Assembly (NCBI RefSeq): GCF_902729425.1
Contig: NZ_CACVCH010000035.1
Span: 51,705-115,704 of the forward strand
DNA: 64,000 nucleotides
DNA from: Magnetospirillum sp. SS-4
GTDB lineage: Bacteria > Pseudomonadota > Alphaproteobacteria > Rhodospirillales > Magnetospirillaceae
Direction of reading: 5' to 3'
Both the position numbers and the translations under genes were made by a program. The notes under the pieces are model-generated. The model was not told the DNA's origin. It saw only the letters and a list, made by a program, of their open reading frames with translations, and made no database searches. Each line of letters begins with the position of its first letter. Positions within the stretch are counted from its first letter, which is position 1. Shown piece after piece: positions 55,401-63,961 of the stretch.

Positions 55401-55838
55401 TTACTTCTTCGCGGCCTTGGAGAACACGTCGCGGGCTTCGTCCAGGCTCTGGGTGAAGCGCTTGTTCAGCAGGTCGAAGGCCTCGGTATTGGCCTTGGCG
55501 ACCATCTCGGCCAGCTCGCGGGCATTGCCCAGGGCGCGCTCGAAGGCGTCCTTGGCGAATTCGGCCTGCTTGGCGGCCATGTCCTGGGGGGTGCCGGGCT
55601 CGGCGAAATTCTTGGAAACGGTGGCGACTTCGTCCATGGCCTGGCGCAGGATCTCGACCTGACGCTTCACCACGTTCTGAAGGCCCTCGAAGGCCAGCTT
55701 GTTGGCCTGGGTCAGCGCCTCGATATTCTTGCGCTGGCTGGCAACGATGGTCTCGACGTCCACGCCGGGGACCTTGAAATCACCGAGATACTTGCTGACG
55801 TCAAAATCGAAAAACTGCTCTGTCTGCTTGGCGGCCAT
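55401..55838 (-). CDS. Phasin, PHA granule-associated protein
   Basis: This 145-residue amphipathic helical protein is of the phasin_2 family: FDVSKYLGDFKVPGVDVETI, ASQRKNIEALTQANKLAFEG and QAEFAKDAFERALGNARELA. It coats polyhydroxyalkanoate granules. The basic end (SKAAKK) is typical. ATG 55838 follows GGAG; an in-frame GTG at 55853 is less likely. It has its own promoter and terminator. PHA storage fits the crotonyl-CoA chemistry of the nearby ethylmalonyl-CoA genes. Confidence 0.92.
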   Translation of the reverse strand: MAAKQTEQFFDFDVSKYLGDFKVPGVDVETIVASQRKNIEALTQANKLAFEGLQNVVKRQVEILRQAMDEVATVSKNFAEPGTPQDMAAKQAEFAKDAFERALGNARELAEMVAKANTEAFDLLNKRFTQSLDEARDVFSKAAKK

Positions 55839-55878
55839 GGTAGGAGTCTCCACCCAGGATCATGTTGCGGTGCAGCAG

Positions 55879-55907
55879 ACACTATCTCGCAGGTGCAAAA
55901 GAGTCAA
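55879..55907 (-). promoter_or_regulatory. Sigma-70 promoter of phasin gene
   Basis: TTGACT (55907-55902) and TAGTGT (55884-55879) are spaced 17 bases on the minus strand, about 40 bases before the ATG. The sequence around and after the -10 is TGC-rich (TTTTGCACCTGCGAG, TGCTGCACCGCAAC), which is the kind of sequence PhaR repressors bind; that link is inferred. Confidence 0.6.
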
Positions 55908-55950
55908 CAGGACTCGCATCGGTATCGCCGATCACGTTCATGAGAAAACA

Positions 55951-56739
55951 TCATGATGCCAGTTCCTTGCCCCGACGGGTGGCGGCCGCCACCGCCTCGG
56001 CCATCAGATCTGGAACGCCTCCAGGTTGAGCCATCAGCACCGCCAGGGCGGCGGCGGTGGTCCCGCCGGGGCTGGTGACGTTCTTGCGCAACTGCTCGGC
56101 GCTGTCCTCGGCCTGACGCAACAATTCGCCGGCCCCGGCCACGGTGGCCCGTGCCAGCCGGACCGCCAGATCGGGCGGCAGCCCCTGGCGAATGCCGGCC
56201 TCGGCCAGGGTCTCGGCCAGCAGGAAGACATAGGCCGGGCCGGACCCGGAAACCGCGGTGACCGCGTCCATCAGCGCTTCGTCCTCGGTCCAGCCGACCT
56301 CGCCCACCGCTTCCAGCAGCGACTGGCAGAGATCGCGCCCCCGGGCGTCGGTTCCGGGGCCGGCGCAGCAGACGGTGATGCCGCGCCTGACCGCCGCCGG
56401 AGTATTGGGCATGGCCCGCACGATGGCCTTGTCGTCGCCCAGATGGGCGCGGAAGAAGGCGATGGGCTTGCCGGCGGCGATGGACAGGAACACCGCCCCA
56501 GCGAAGCGGGCGTAGGGCGGCAACGCCTCGGCCATCACCTGGGGCTTGACCGCCAGGACCACCACGTCGGGCTCGAAGCCCTGGGGAATGTCGGCGGCGG
56601 TGGCGACCACGCTTACCGGCAGGGCCGGGCGGGCCGGCTCGACCACCACCACGTCGGCTGCGGCAAGGCCGCGATCCAGCCAGCCGGCCAGCATGGCCGA
56701 TCCCATCTTGCCGCAGCCGACCAGCAGAACCTTGGTCAT
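55951..56739 (-). CDS. proC: Pyrroline-5-carboxylate reductase
   Basis: This 262-residue NADPH enzyme makes proline from pyrroline-5-carboxylate. The dinucleotide fold is at the N-terminus (LLVGCGKMGSAMLAGWL). AVKPQVMAEAL, RAMPNTPAAVRRGITV and the C-terminal signature AVSGSGPAYVFLLAETLAEA and TSPGGTTAAALAVL are all present. It lies downstream of the YbjN gene, separated by 80 bases with a dispersed repeat. Confidence 0.95.
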   Translation of the reverse strand: MTKVLLVGCGKMGSAMLAGWLDRGLAAADVVVVEPARPALPVSVVATAADIPQGFEPDVVVLAVKPQVMAEALPPYARFAGAVFLSIAAGKPIAFFRAHLGDDKAIVRAMPNTPAAVRRGITVCCAGPGTDARGRDLCQSLLEAVGEVGWTEDEALMDAVTAVSGSGPAYVFLLAETLAEAGIRQGLPPDLAVRLARATVAGAGELLRQAEDSAEQLRKNVTSPGGTTAAALAVLMAQPGGVPDLMAEAVAAATRRGKELAS

Positions 56740-56770
56740 GATCGAATATCCCGATTCGGTTCGACGCCAT

Positions 56771-56792
56771 GCGGGCCGGAAGCCCGCGCTCC
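56771..56792. repeat. Second copy of the REP-like arm
   Basis: GCGGGC-CGGAA-GCCCGC-GCTCC is a 22-base element differing at two positions from the left arm of the repeat at 24808. It is followed by a partial second stem (ACGGCCG-TC-CCGGCCG). It lies between proC and the YbjN gene. Confidence 0.6.
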
Positions 56793-56819
56793 CGAGCACG
56801 GCCGTCCCGGCCGCAAGCC

Positions 56820-57326
56820 TCAAGCCTCGCCGGCGGTTTCCAGCAGCGAGGCGGCAACCGCCTCGGCGGCGGTCTTGCCGCCCCAGATGACGAACTGGAA
56901 AGCGGGGTAGAACCGCTCGCACTCGGCGACCGCCAGATCCACCAGATCCTCCACCTGTTCCGGCGACAGGCCGGCGCCGCCGCGCAGCAAGGTGGTGTGG
57001 CGGAACATGGGGACGCCCTCGTCCTCCCACAGGCCGAAATAGCCGAGCCAAAGCTTTTCGTTGATCATGGCCAGCAATTCGCAGATGGCACCGCGCTTGG
57101 CCGCCGGCACCTTCATGTCGAAGGCGCAGGTGAAGTGCATGGCCCCCATGTCCTCGCGCCAGGCGAAATAAAGCGAGTAATTGCACCACTGGCCGGGAGC
57201 CTCGGCGGCGAGTTCCTCCTCGCTGCGACGGTCGAAAGCCCAGTCATTGGCGGAGACGAACTGCTCGACCAGATCCACGGGATTGACCAGAGCCTCTTCG
57301 CTCTGGTAAGCGGCGGTCAACGACAT
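56820..57326 (-). CDS. YbjN-domain protein
   Basis: This 168-residue protein of the YbjN (type III secretion chaperone-like) fold contains NPVDLVEQFVSANDWAFDR, MHFTCAFDMKVPAAKRGAIC, LLAMINEKLWLGYFGLWEDE and EDLVDLAVAECERFYPAFQF. YbjN proteins have unknown roles linked to stress and motility in E. coli. The ribosome site AAGGAGG is strong. The leader carries an inverted repeat around the -10. It is upstream of proC. Confidence 0.88.
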   Translation of the reverse strand: MSLTAAYQSEEALVNPVDLVEQFVSANDWAFDRRSEEELAAEAPGQWCNYSLYFAWREDMGAMHFTCAFDMKVPAAKRGAICELLAMINEKLWLGYFGLWEDEGVPMFRHTTLLRGGAGLSPEQVEDLVDLAVAECERFYPAFQFVIWGGKTAAEAVAASLLETAGEA

Positions 57327-57362
57327 GCCTGCGCCCTCCTTGGCATGGGTACCGTCGGAAGA

Positions 57363-57404
57363 CGGATCGGAATCAAAATTTAGTGTCCGATCCGCAATGG
57401 ACAA
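57363..57404 (-). promoter_or_regulatory. Promoter and flanking inverted repeat of YbjN gene
   Basis: TTGTCC (57404-57399) and TAAATT (57382-57377) are 16 bases apart. A perfect 9-base inverted repeat (CGGATCGGA at 57363-57371, TCCGATCCG at 57386-57394) flanks the -10 with a 14-base spacer. That placement suits a repressor operator, though no regulator is nearby. Confidence 0.45.
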
Positions 57405-57490
57405 CACAAGCCGTAGCCTAACCACACCACCAGGATGGGCGCAAGAATTTCCTTGGGAAATACTTGCCGATTCTTGTGGATAAACGGGAA

Positions 57491-57814
57491 TCAGCCGGCC
57501 GGCCTGGGCTTGGGCGCGGCCTTGGCCCGGGGCTTGGGCGCCGCCTTGGGCTTCGGCGCGGCGGCCAGGGCGGCAAGCTGCCCCTCCAGCGCCTTGACCC
57601 TGGCCTCCAGATCCTCCTGTTCCGAACGGGCCTTGGCCGCCATGGCGCGCACAGCCTCGAACTCCTCGCGCGGGACGAGGTCCAGGCCCGCGACGAGCCG
57701 CTCCATCTGCTGGCGCACCATGGCCTCCATCTCGGCGCGCAGGCCGGACAGGGCGCCCATGGCGCCGCTGGCGACCCGGGCGAGATCATCGAAGAAGGGA
57801 TTCTGGTTCTGCAT
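57491..57814 (-). CDS. ubiK: UbiK (YqiC/BMFP-domain) ubiquinone accessory factor
   Basis: This 107-residue protein matches the BMFP family: an N-terminal amphipathic helix (NPFFDDLARVASGAMGALSG), MVRQQMERLVAGLDLVPREE, and a trimeric coiled coil to about 85 (EEFEAVRAMAAKARSEQEDL). The tail is a run of Ala-Pro-Lys repeats. UbiK helps the UbiJ-linked late ubiquinone complex. ATG 57814 follows GAGAGG. The Lys-rich tail is longer than in E. coli. It precedes cobT's 3' end and is transcribed the same way. Confidence 0.85.
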   Translation of the reverse strand: MQNQNPFFDDLARVASGAMGALSGLRAEMEAMVRQQMERLVAGLDLVPREEFEAVRAMAAKARSEQEDLEARVKALEGQLAALAAAPKPKAAPKPRAKAAPKPRPAG

Positions 57815-57867
57815 GGCAACCTCTCGGAGTGGAACCCGTCCATTATGGGGAGAAGACGGGGACAGCG

Positions 57868-58881
57868 CTACTCCTTGTCGCTGACCCCCGCCTCGGCGAA
57901 GGTGGCCATGCCGGCATGGCAGGCCACGGCGGCCTTGAGAACGCCCACCGCCACCGCCGCGCCCGACCCCTCGCCCAGCCGCATGCCCAGATCGAGCAGC
58001 GGCGCCTTGCCCAGCCGTTCCAGCAGGCGACGATGGCCCGGCTCCACCGAGACGTGGCCGACCATGCAGTGGTCGAGGGAGTCGGGGCGCTCGGCCGCCA
58101 GGGCCGCCACCGCCGCCGTGACCACATAGCCGTCCAGCAGCACCGGCACCCGCTTCAGCCTGGCCGCCACCACCGCGCCGGCCATGGCGACCAGTTCGCG
58201 CCCGCCCAGGCGGCGCAGGATATCCAGCGGCGGATGGCCGCGGTGCAGCGCCACGCCGGCCGCCACCACCTCGATCTTGCGGGCGAGGGCGCCGCCGTCG
58301 ACGCCGGTGCCGCGTCCGGTCCAGTCGGCGGCCTCACCGCCGAACAGGGCGTTGGACAGCGCCGCCGCCGGGGTGGTGTTGCCGATGCCCATCTCGCCGA
58401 CCACCAGCACGTCGGCATCGTCGGGCACCGCGTTCATGCCGGCGGTGAAGGCGGCGGCGAAGTCGGCCTCGCTCAGCGCCGGCTCGCGGGTGAAGTCGGC
58501 GGTGGGCCGGTCGAGATCCAGGGAAATCACGTCCAGCTCGGTGCCGAAAGCCTTGCACAGCTGGTTGATGGCGGCGCCGCCGGCCTTGAAATTGCCCACC
58601 ATCTGCACAGTCACCTCGGCGGGAAAGGCGGAGACGCCCAACGCCGCCACGCCGTGATTGCCGGCGAACACCCGCGCCCGCGGCCGCGCCATGGTCGGCG
58701 GGTGACGGCCCTGCCAGGACGACAGCCATGCGGAGATTTCCTCCAGCCGCCCCAGCGAACCGGCCGGCTTGGTCAGCTGCGGCTCGCGCGAAGCCCAGGA
58801 TTCCAGGGCGGCGACGTCGGCGGCGGGCAGGCGGGCGAGCAGGGCGCGAACATCGGATACGCTAGAAATAGATGAATTCAA
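57868..58881 (-). CDS. cobT: Nicotinate-nucleotide:DMB phosphoribosyltransferase CobT
   Basis: This 337-residue enzyme activates the lower ligand of cobalamin to alpha-ribazole phosphate. Motifs are KPAGSLGRLEEISAWL, VFAGNHGVAALGVSAFPAEV, VVGEMGIGNTTPAAAL, GRGTGVDGGALARK and the C-terminal LLDLGMRLGEGSGAAVAVGV with the catalytic Glu. The start is TTG 58881, seven bases after GGGGAG; the frame is open further upstream into the divergent cobS gene but has no ribosome site there. The start lies 56 bases from the divergent cobS. Confidence 0.95.
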   Translation of the reverse strand: MNSSISSVSDVRALLARLPAADVAALESWASREPQLTKPAGSLGRLEEISAWLSSWQGRHPPTMARPRARVFAGNHGVAALGVSAFPAEVTVQMVGNFKAGGAAINQLCKAFGTELDVISLDLDRPTADFTREPALSEADFAAAFTAGMNAVPDDADVLVVGEMGIGNTTPAAALSNALFGGEAADWTGRGTGVDGGALARKIEVVAAGVALHRGHPPLDILRRLGGRELVAMAGAVVAARLKRVPVLLDGYVVTAAVAALAAERPDSLDHCMVGHVSVEPGHRRLLERLGKAPLLDLGMRLGEGSGAAVAVGVLKAAVACHAGMATFAEAGVSDKE

Positions 58882-58937
58882 GGAAGTTCTCCCCAAGATG
58901 TTGCGGTCCGGCACTGCAAGTCCTATAAACGACCCTG

Positions 58938-59741
58938 ATGAGCGAGTCACCTGTCATGAACGATATATCACCGCCGCCCAGGGGCTGGCTGGCCGACCTG
59001 CACCTGGCGGCGGTCTTCCTGACCCGGCTGCCGCTGCCCGATGCCGGGAAGCCGCCGCCGGGCGGGCTGGCGGCGGCCATGCGCTGTTTCCCGCTGGTCG
59101 GCCTCGGCCTCGGCCTCGCCGCCGGTCTGGCCGGAATGCTGGCGGCGACGGTCCTGCCGCCGCTGCCCTCCGCCTTGCTGGCGGTGCTGGCGCTGGTGCT
59201 GCTGACCGGCGCCCTGCACGAGGATGGCCTGGCCGATCTGGCCGACGGTCTGGGCGCGCGGGGCGGACGCGACCGCCGCCTGGAGGTGATGCGCGATTCG
59301 CGGACCGGCGCTTTCGGGGTGCTGGCGCTGCTGTTCTCGGTGGGCTTGCGTGCCACCGCCCTGGCCGCCATGCCGGGCGGCTGGGAGATGCTGACGGCGC
59401 TGGCGGCGGCGGCGGCGCTGTCGCGGGCGACGATCCCGGCGGCGATGCAGATCATGGCGCCGGCCAGGGCCGATGGACTGGGGGCGTCGGCCGGCGTGCC
59501 CGACGCCTCGGTGGCGGCCCATGCCGCCGGTCTCGGGCTGGTCGCCGCCGCCGTCTGCCTCGGCCTGGACGGGGCGCTGGCCGCCGCCTGCGGCGCCCTG
59601 CTCGGCGGTCTGGCGGTGGTGGTCCTGGCCCGGCGCGCCATCGGCGGCTATACCGGCGACGTGCTGGGGGCGGTGCAGCAGGCGGCCGAGACCGGCGTTC
59701 TGCTGGCCGTCGCGGCGGCCCTGCCGCGAGCGGCCGGATAA
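58938..59741 (+). CDS. cobS: Cobalamin synthase (adenosylcobinamide-GDP ribazoletransferase)
   Basis: This 267-residue membrane enzyme joins adenosylcobinamide-GDP and alpha-ribazole. Family sequences are AAVFLTRLPLPD, FPLVGLGLGLAAGLAG, the acidic active-site loop LTGALHEDGLADLADGLGARGGRDRRLEVMRDSR in two parts around Gly-Gly, GAFGVLAL and GGYTGDVLGAVQQ. About six helices are present. Two in-frame starts are possible (58938, 58956). It diverges from cobT, so lower-ligand activation and attachment are controlled from one spacer of 56 bases. Confidence 0.93.
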   Translation: MSESPVMNDISPPPRGWLADLHLAAVFLTRLPLPDAGKPPPGGLAAAMRCFPLVGLGLGLAAGLAGMLAATVLPPLPSALLAVLALVLLTGALHEDGLADLADGLGARGGRDRRLEVMRDSRTGAFGVLALLFSVGLRATALAAMPGGWEMLTALAAAAALSRATIPAAMQIMAPARADGLGASAGVPDASVAAHAAGLGLVAAAVCLGLDGALAAACGALLGGLAVVVLARRAIGGYTGDVLGAVQQAAETGVLLAVAAALPRAAG

Positions 59742-59846
59742 GGCCCGCGCCCCATTCCGGCAGGCCCGACCACCAGCCTTGCCTGATTATATCCTTGGGA
59801 GTAAACCAGTAGCGTCTACAAACGCATTCTCGGGTTCGGGGGCTTC

Positions 59847-60950
59847 ATGGCCGTTGCTACACTTCCACCGCCGGTCGAAATCGATTCGGAAACCAAAAGA
59901 GCCGTGATCGACGGCCTCAAGAAGGTGTTGGCGGCGTTCCAGCAAGCCAAGGCGGTGGATGGGGCCATCAGCTACCAGCAGATCATCTCCGACCCCCAGA
60001 CCCTGGAGGGCTTCATCCGGACCTTCCAGGCCCGGCGCGATCTGGTCGACGACATCGTCCGGGCCAGGGATGGCGGCGGACCGGTGCGCGACGATACCGT
60101 TCCGCTAGTCTGCGGCGTCAGCCTGGCGCAGATACAGCAATTGCTGGTCCGCACCTGCGCCAAGAAGATCTTCGAGGCCGACAAGCCCATGGAGACCATC
60201 ACCGAGACCATCACCAAGACCAGCATGTTCGGCCTGATCAAGAAGACCGAGCAGGTCGAGCGTCTGTCGGTGGACCCGGTGGAGGAACGCAAGGTCCGCG
60301 AACTGACCCGCTACATCGCCTTCGGCTGGCAGCTGCCGCTGCTCGACGCCTACCGCTCCATGCTCAGCTATCCCCAGATCATGGAGATCGGCGAGGACAT
60401 CGTCGCCCTGCAATCGATCGACAACATCGAGGCGGTGTCCCGTTTCGATCCCGGCCAGTTGAAGAAGGTCAAGGCCGCCGTCGGCGCCGATTTCGGCGCC
60501 ATCCTGGCCGACCGTCCCCAGGCCATCAACGGCATCTCGGTGTGGAACCGGGACATGTACGAGTTCTACCGCAAGACCCTGGGGGACAAGTCCTGGGCCT
60601 TCTTCGCCCGCGATGCCGCGTTCTTCAACGTCTGCGCCGCCCTGGACAAATCGGTGATCAAGATTTTCGGCGACGTGCTGTGCTATATCGCCGCCGACAA
60701 CCTAGCCGAGATCCAGCGCCTCAACATCGACAAGGTCGAGGTGCTGATCGCCGCGCTGAAATCCGCCTTCGGCGCCCGCCTGCCCCATATCCTTTCCGTC
60801 CCGTCCTTCGCCAAGGACATCTTGCGCAAGCAGGTCGACAGCCTGCTGCACATGAACCAGGAAAAGGACAAGCTGATGACCTCGTTCGCCCTGACCTGCA
60901 AGGCGATGACGCCGCAGGTCGACGAGTGGCTTGCGACCGTCAAGCGATAG
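59847..60950 (+). CDS. Protein of unknown function, 367 residues
   Basis: I do not recognise this protein. It has no signal peptide or membrane helix and looks alpha-helical throughout. The most distinctive parts are ITETITKTSMFGLIKKTEQV near residue 120, RYIAFGWQLPLLDAYRSMLS near 155, and ISVWNRDMYEFYRKTLGDKS near 230, with seven Asp/Lys-rich helices after. Cys residues are few (C90, C100 region and C275-C288 region) with no metal pattern. ATG 59847 follows GGGGG. It has its own 105-base leader with an AT-rich patch, and ends 13 bases before the transporter gene. Confidence 0.75.
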   Translation: MAVATLPPPVEIDSETKRAVIDGLKKVLAAFQQAKAVDGAISYQQIISDPQTLEGFIRTFQARRDLVDDIVRARDGGGPVRDDTVPLVCGVSLAQIQQLLVRTCAKKIFEADKPMETITETITKTSMFGLIKKTEQVERLSVDPVEERKVRELTRYIAFGWQLPLLDAYRSMLSYPQIMEIGEDIVALQSIDNIEAVSRFDPGQLKKVKAAVGADFGAILADRPQAINGISVWNRDMYEFYRKTLGDKSWAFFARDAAFFNVCAALDKSVIKIFGDVLCYIAADNLAEIQRLNIDKVEVLIAALKSAFGARLPHILSVPSFAKDILRKQVDSLLHMNQEKDKLMTSFALTCKAMTPQVDEWLATVKR

Positions 60951-60963
60951 GGAACCTCCCGGC

Positions 60964-62334
60964 GTGACCGCGCGCCTGCCCCGGCTGGTGGCCTGGATCG
61001 CCCTGGCCGCCGGCCTCGCCATCCTGGTGACCGGGCTGCTGCCGGCCGGCGAAAGCCGGGCCCTGGCCCTGGCGGTGGCCGCCATCGGCCTGTGGGCCAC
61101 CGGCGTCATCCCGGAACCCATCACCGCAATCTTCTTCTTCACCCTGGCCATGCTGCTGAAGGCGGCGCCGGCCCAGGTGGTATTCGGCGGCTTCGAATCG
61201 GCGGCGCTGTGGCTGATCTTCGGCGGCCTGATCATGGGGGTGGCGGTCAAGTCGACCGGCCTGGGCGAGCGCATCGCCACCCGCCTGGGCCGCGCCTTCG
61301 GCACATCCTATTGGGGCGTCATCACCGGAGTCACCCTGGTGGGGGTCGCCATGGGGTTCCTGATGCCGTCCTCCATGGGACGCGCCATCTTGTTGATGCC
61401 CATCGCGCTCAGCCTCGCCGCCCGCTACGGCTTCAAGCCCGGCGGCAACGGCCATCTGGGGGTGGTCCTGGCCGCCGCCTTCGGCTGCCACGTCCCCACC
61501 TTCTCGGTGCTGCCGGCCAACGTTCCGAATCTGGTGATGGTGGGAGCCGCCGAGACCCTGTGGGGCTATGCCCCCAGCTATGGCGAATACCTGCTGCTGC
61601 ACTTTCCGGTGCTGGGACTGCTCAAGACCGCCATCATGATCGTGCTGATCGTGCGGCTGTGGCCCGACACCCCCAGGCCGGACGCCGAGGCCACCCGCGC
61701 TCTCGGCCCGGTCACGGCGGCCGAACGGCAATTGTCGCTGCTGCTGGCCGCCGCCCTGACACTGTGGGCCACCGATTTCTGGCATCACGTCAGCCCCGCC
61801 TGGATCAGCATGGCGGCGGCCGCCATCCTGCTGATGCCGTCCATCGGGCTGGTGAGTCGCAGGGCCTTCAACGAACAGGTCAATTTCGGCTCGATGTTCT
61901 ATGTGGCCGGCATCATGGGGCTGGGGGCCGTGGTGGACAAGTCGGGCCTGGGCGGACGTCTGGCCGAGGCCGTCCTGGCGGTGCTGCCGCTGGCCCCCGA
62001 CAGCCCGGCGGCCAATTTCGCCAGTCTGGCGGCGTTGTCCACCGTGACCGGCATGTTCACCACCTTGCCGGGCACGCCGGCGGTGCTGACGCCGCTGGCC
62101 GGCGAGATGGCGCGGGCGTCCGGCCTTTCCGTCGAGGCAGTGCTGATGAGCCAGGTTCTCGGCTTCTCCAACCCCATCCTTCCCTATGTGTCGCCGCCCC
62201 TGGTGGTGGCCATGCAATTGGGGGGAGAACGGCCGGGCGCGGCGCAACGCCTGTGCCTGTGGCTGGCGGGGATCACCATCCTGGTCCTGCTGCCGCTGGA
62301 TTTCCTGTGGTGGCGGCTGCTGGGCTGGCTATGA
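60964..62334 (+). CDS. SLC13/DASS-type anion transporter
   Basis: This 456-residue membrane protein has about twelve helices. The DASS/CitMHS features include VIPEPITAIFFFTLAMLL at the first helices, WLIFGGLIMGVAVKSTGLGE, GFLMPSSMGRAILLMPIA (the SNT-like motif position) and FTTLPGTPAVLTPLAGEM in the second repeat. It probably moves a dicarboxylate or other anion with sodium. GTG 60964 is the start, 13 bases after the preceding gene; no ATG fits. Confidence 0.8.
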   Translation: MTARLPRLVAWIALAAGLAILVTGLLPAGESRALALAVAAIGLWATGVIPEPITAIFFFTLAMLLKAAPAQVVFGGFESAALWLIFGGLIMGVAVKSTGLGERIATRLGRAFGTSYWGVITGVTLVGVAMGFLMPSSMGRAILLMPIALSLAARYGFKPGGNGHLGVVLAAAFGCHVPTFSVLPANVPNLVMVGAAETLWGYAPSYGEYLLLHFPVLGLLKTAIMIVLIVRLWPDTPRPDAEATRALGPVTAAERQLSLLLAAALTLWATDFWHHVSPAWISMAAAAILLMPSIGLVSRRAFNEQVNFGSMFYVAGIMGLGAVVDKSGLGGRLAEAVLAVLPLAPDSPAANFASLAALSTVTGMFTTLPGTPAVLTPLAGEMARASGLSVEAVLMSQVLGFSNPILPYVSPPLVVAMQLGGERPGAAQRLCLWLAGITILVLLPLDFLWWRLLGWL

Positions 62335-62362
62335 TGACGCCCTCGGCGGAAGGAAGGGGCGG

Positions 62363-63961
62363 ATGGAACGGTTCATCATCGTCGTGACCGGCGGCGCGGT
62401 CCTGTGCCTGCAACTGGTGGCCTCCAGAATCATGGCTCCGTTCTTCGGAGTCAGTCTGTACATCTGGACCGGCATCCTTTCCATCACCCTGCTGTGCCTG
62501 GCGGTCGGCTATTACCTGGGCGGGCGCTATTGCCACGCGGCCCCCATTGCGGCCGTCCGCTCGGTCTTTCACCGCATCCCGGCCCTGTCGGGGCTGGCGT
62601 TGACCGTCTCGGCGATCTTGTACCCGGTCAGCCTGGGGCCGCTGGCCCGCATCGACCTGATCGCCGGCACCTTCCTGGCCTCCATCATGCTGCTGGCGGT
62701 GCCGCTGGTGGCCATGTCGGCGCTGAATCCCCTGCTGGTGGCGCTGGAGCGCGACCGCCGCCGCTCCGACGGCGACGCCGGGGCCGGCTGGGTGTTCTTC
62801 CTCAGCACCCTGGGATCGGTGGCGGGGGTCATCGTCGCCGCCTTCGCGCTGATCCCCCACCTCGCCAGCCGGCAGAGCGTCCTGCTGATCGCGGCGCTGC
62901 TGTGCCTGCTGTCGCTGGCCGGAATCGGATCGGCCCGCGACCTGCCCCGCCGGGCGCGGCTGGCGACGGCGGCGCTGGCGGTTCTGGGATTGCTGGCGGT
63001 CCTGGGGATCAAGGCCGCGAAGGACGGCCCGGCCACGGTATACGACGACGCCAACACGCCCTGGACCGTCCTGGCCAGCTATCCGTCGGCGTTCGGGGCG
63101 ATGAAGGTGGTGGAGATCGGCCGCGGCGACGGCGCCGTCCGCGCCCTGATCAATGACGGGCTGTCGCAGAACGGCTTCCTGGCCGACGGCCGCCACGCCT
63201 TCGTCTTCACCCATTTCCTGGAGACCGTCGCCCTCAACCTGGTTCCCCGGCCGCGCCGGGTGCTCGGCCTGGGACTGGGCGCCGGCGCCCTGGCCGAGGC
63301 CTTCGCCGCCAAGGGCGCCCGAGTGGACATGGTCGAGATCAACGCCCGGGCCCGCTTCGTCGCCGAAAAGCATTTCGGCTACCGCCCGGGGCCGGAAACC
63401 ACCATCCACATCGCCGACGCCCGCACCTTCGTTCACGCCTGCCAGCCGGCCTACGACGTGGTCTTCGTCGACCTGTTCGTCGGCGACGGCCTGCCCGAAC
63501 ACCTGTCCACCCGGGAATTCTTCGACGACCTGCGCCGCTGTCTCGCCCCCGGCGGCGTTCTGGCCATGAACAGCTTCCTCGATACCGCCGACATGTCCTA
63601 TTACCGGTCGCTGCTGGCCACCCTGGCGGCGTCGTTCGGAACCGTCGCCTTCGTCGAGCAGGACAGGCCGGGGTCGCGCGCCCTGACCAACGGCTTCCTG
63701 TTCGCCGCCACCGATCCGTCGGTGCTGCCGGCCATCCGTTCGCTGGCGGTGGACCGGAATCGGGTGCCGCCGTCCATCGTCGCCAGGATGGCCGCGTCGC
63801 TGCAATCGCTGCAACTGATCACGGCGGCGTCGCCGCTGGTGGCCGGCATCCCCATCCTGACCGATGAAACCAACCGCGCCCTGGCGCTCGCCTCGTCCAG
63901 CCAGTTGAACTTCAGGTCTACCCTGGTCTGGACCATACCCGATTCCATCCTGGTGGATTAG
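62363..63961 (+). CDS. Membrane-anchored spermidine-synthase-like protein
   Basis: This 532-residue protein has about seven N-terminal helices (IIVVTGGAVLCLQLVASRIM to about residue 215). A spermidine-synthase-like methyltransferase fold follows at about 235-490: INDGLSQNGF, VLGLGLGAGALAEAF (nucleotide motif I), DMVEINARARFVAEKHFG and YDVVFVDLFVGDGLPEHLST. Polyamine-synthase residues such as a DxxD gate are not clearly kept, so the reaction is uncertain; fused proteins of this type are common and uncharacterised. ATG 62363 follows AAGGAAGGGG. The last 39 bases of the window after it hold nothing recognisable. Confidence 0.78.
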   Translation: MERFIIVVTGGAVLCLQLVASRIMAPFFGVSLYIWTGILSITLLCLAVGYYLGGRYCHAAPIAAVRSVFHRIPALSGLALTVSAILYPVSLGPLARIDLIAGTFLASIMLLAVPLVAMSALNPLLVALERDRRRSDGDAGAGWVFFLSTLGSVAGVIVAAFALIPHLASRQSVLLIAALLCLLSLAGIGSARDLPRRARLATAALAVLGLLAVLGIKAAKDGPATVYDDANTPWTVLASYPSAFGAMKVVEIGRGDGAVRALINDGLSQNGFLADGRHAFVFTHFLETVALNLVPRPRRVLGLGLGAGALAEAFAAKGARVDMVEINARARFVAEKHFGYRPGPETTIHIADARTFVHACQPAYDVVFVDLFVGDGLPEHLSTREFFDDLRRCLAPGGVLAMNSFLDTADMSYYRSLLATLAASFGTVAFVEQDRPGSRALTNGFLFAATDPSVLPAIRSLAVDRNRVPPSIVARMAASLQSLQLITAASPLVAGIPILTDETNRALALASSSQLNFRSTLVWTIPDSILVD

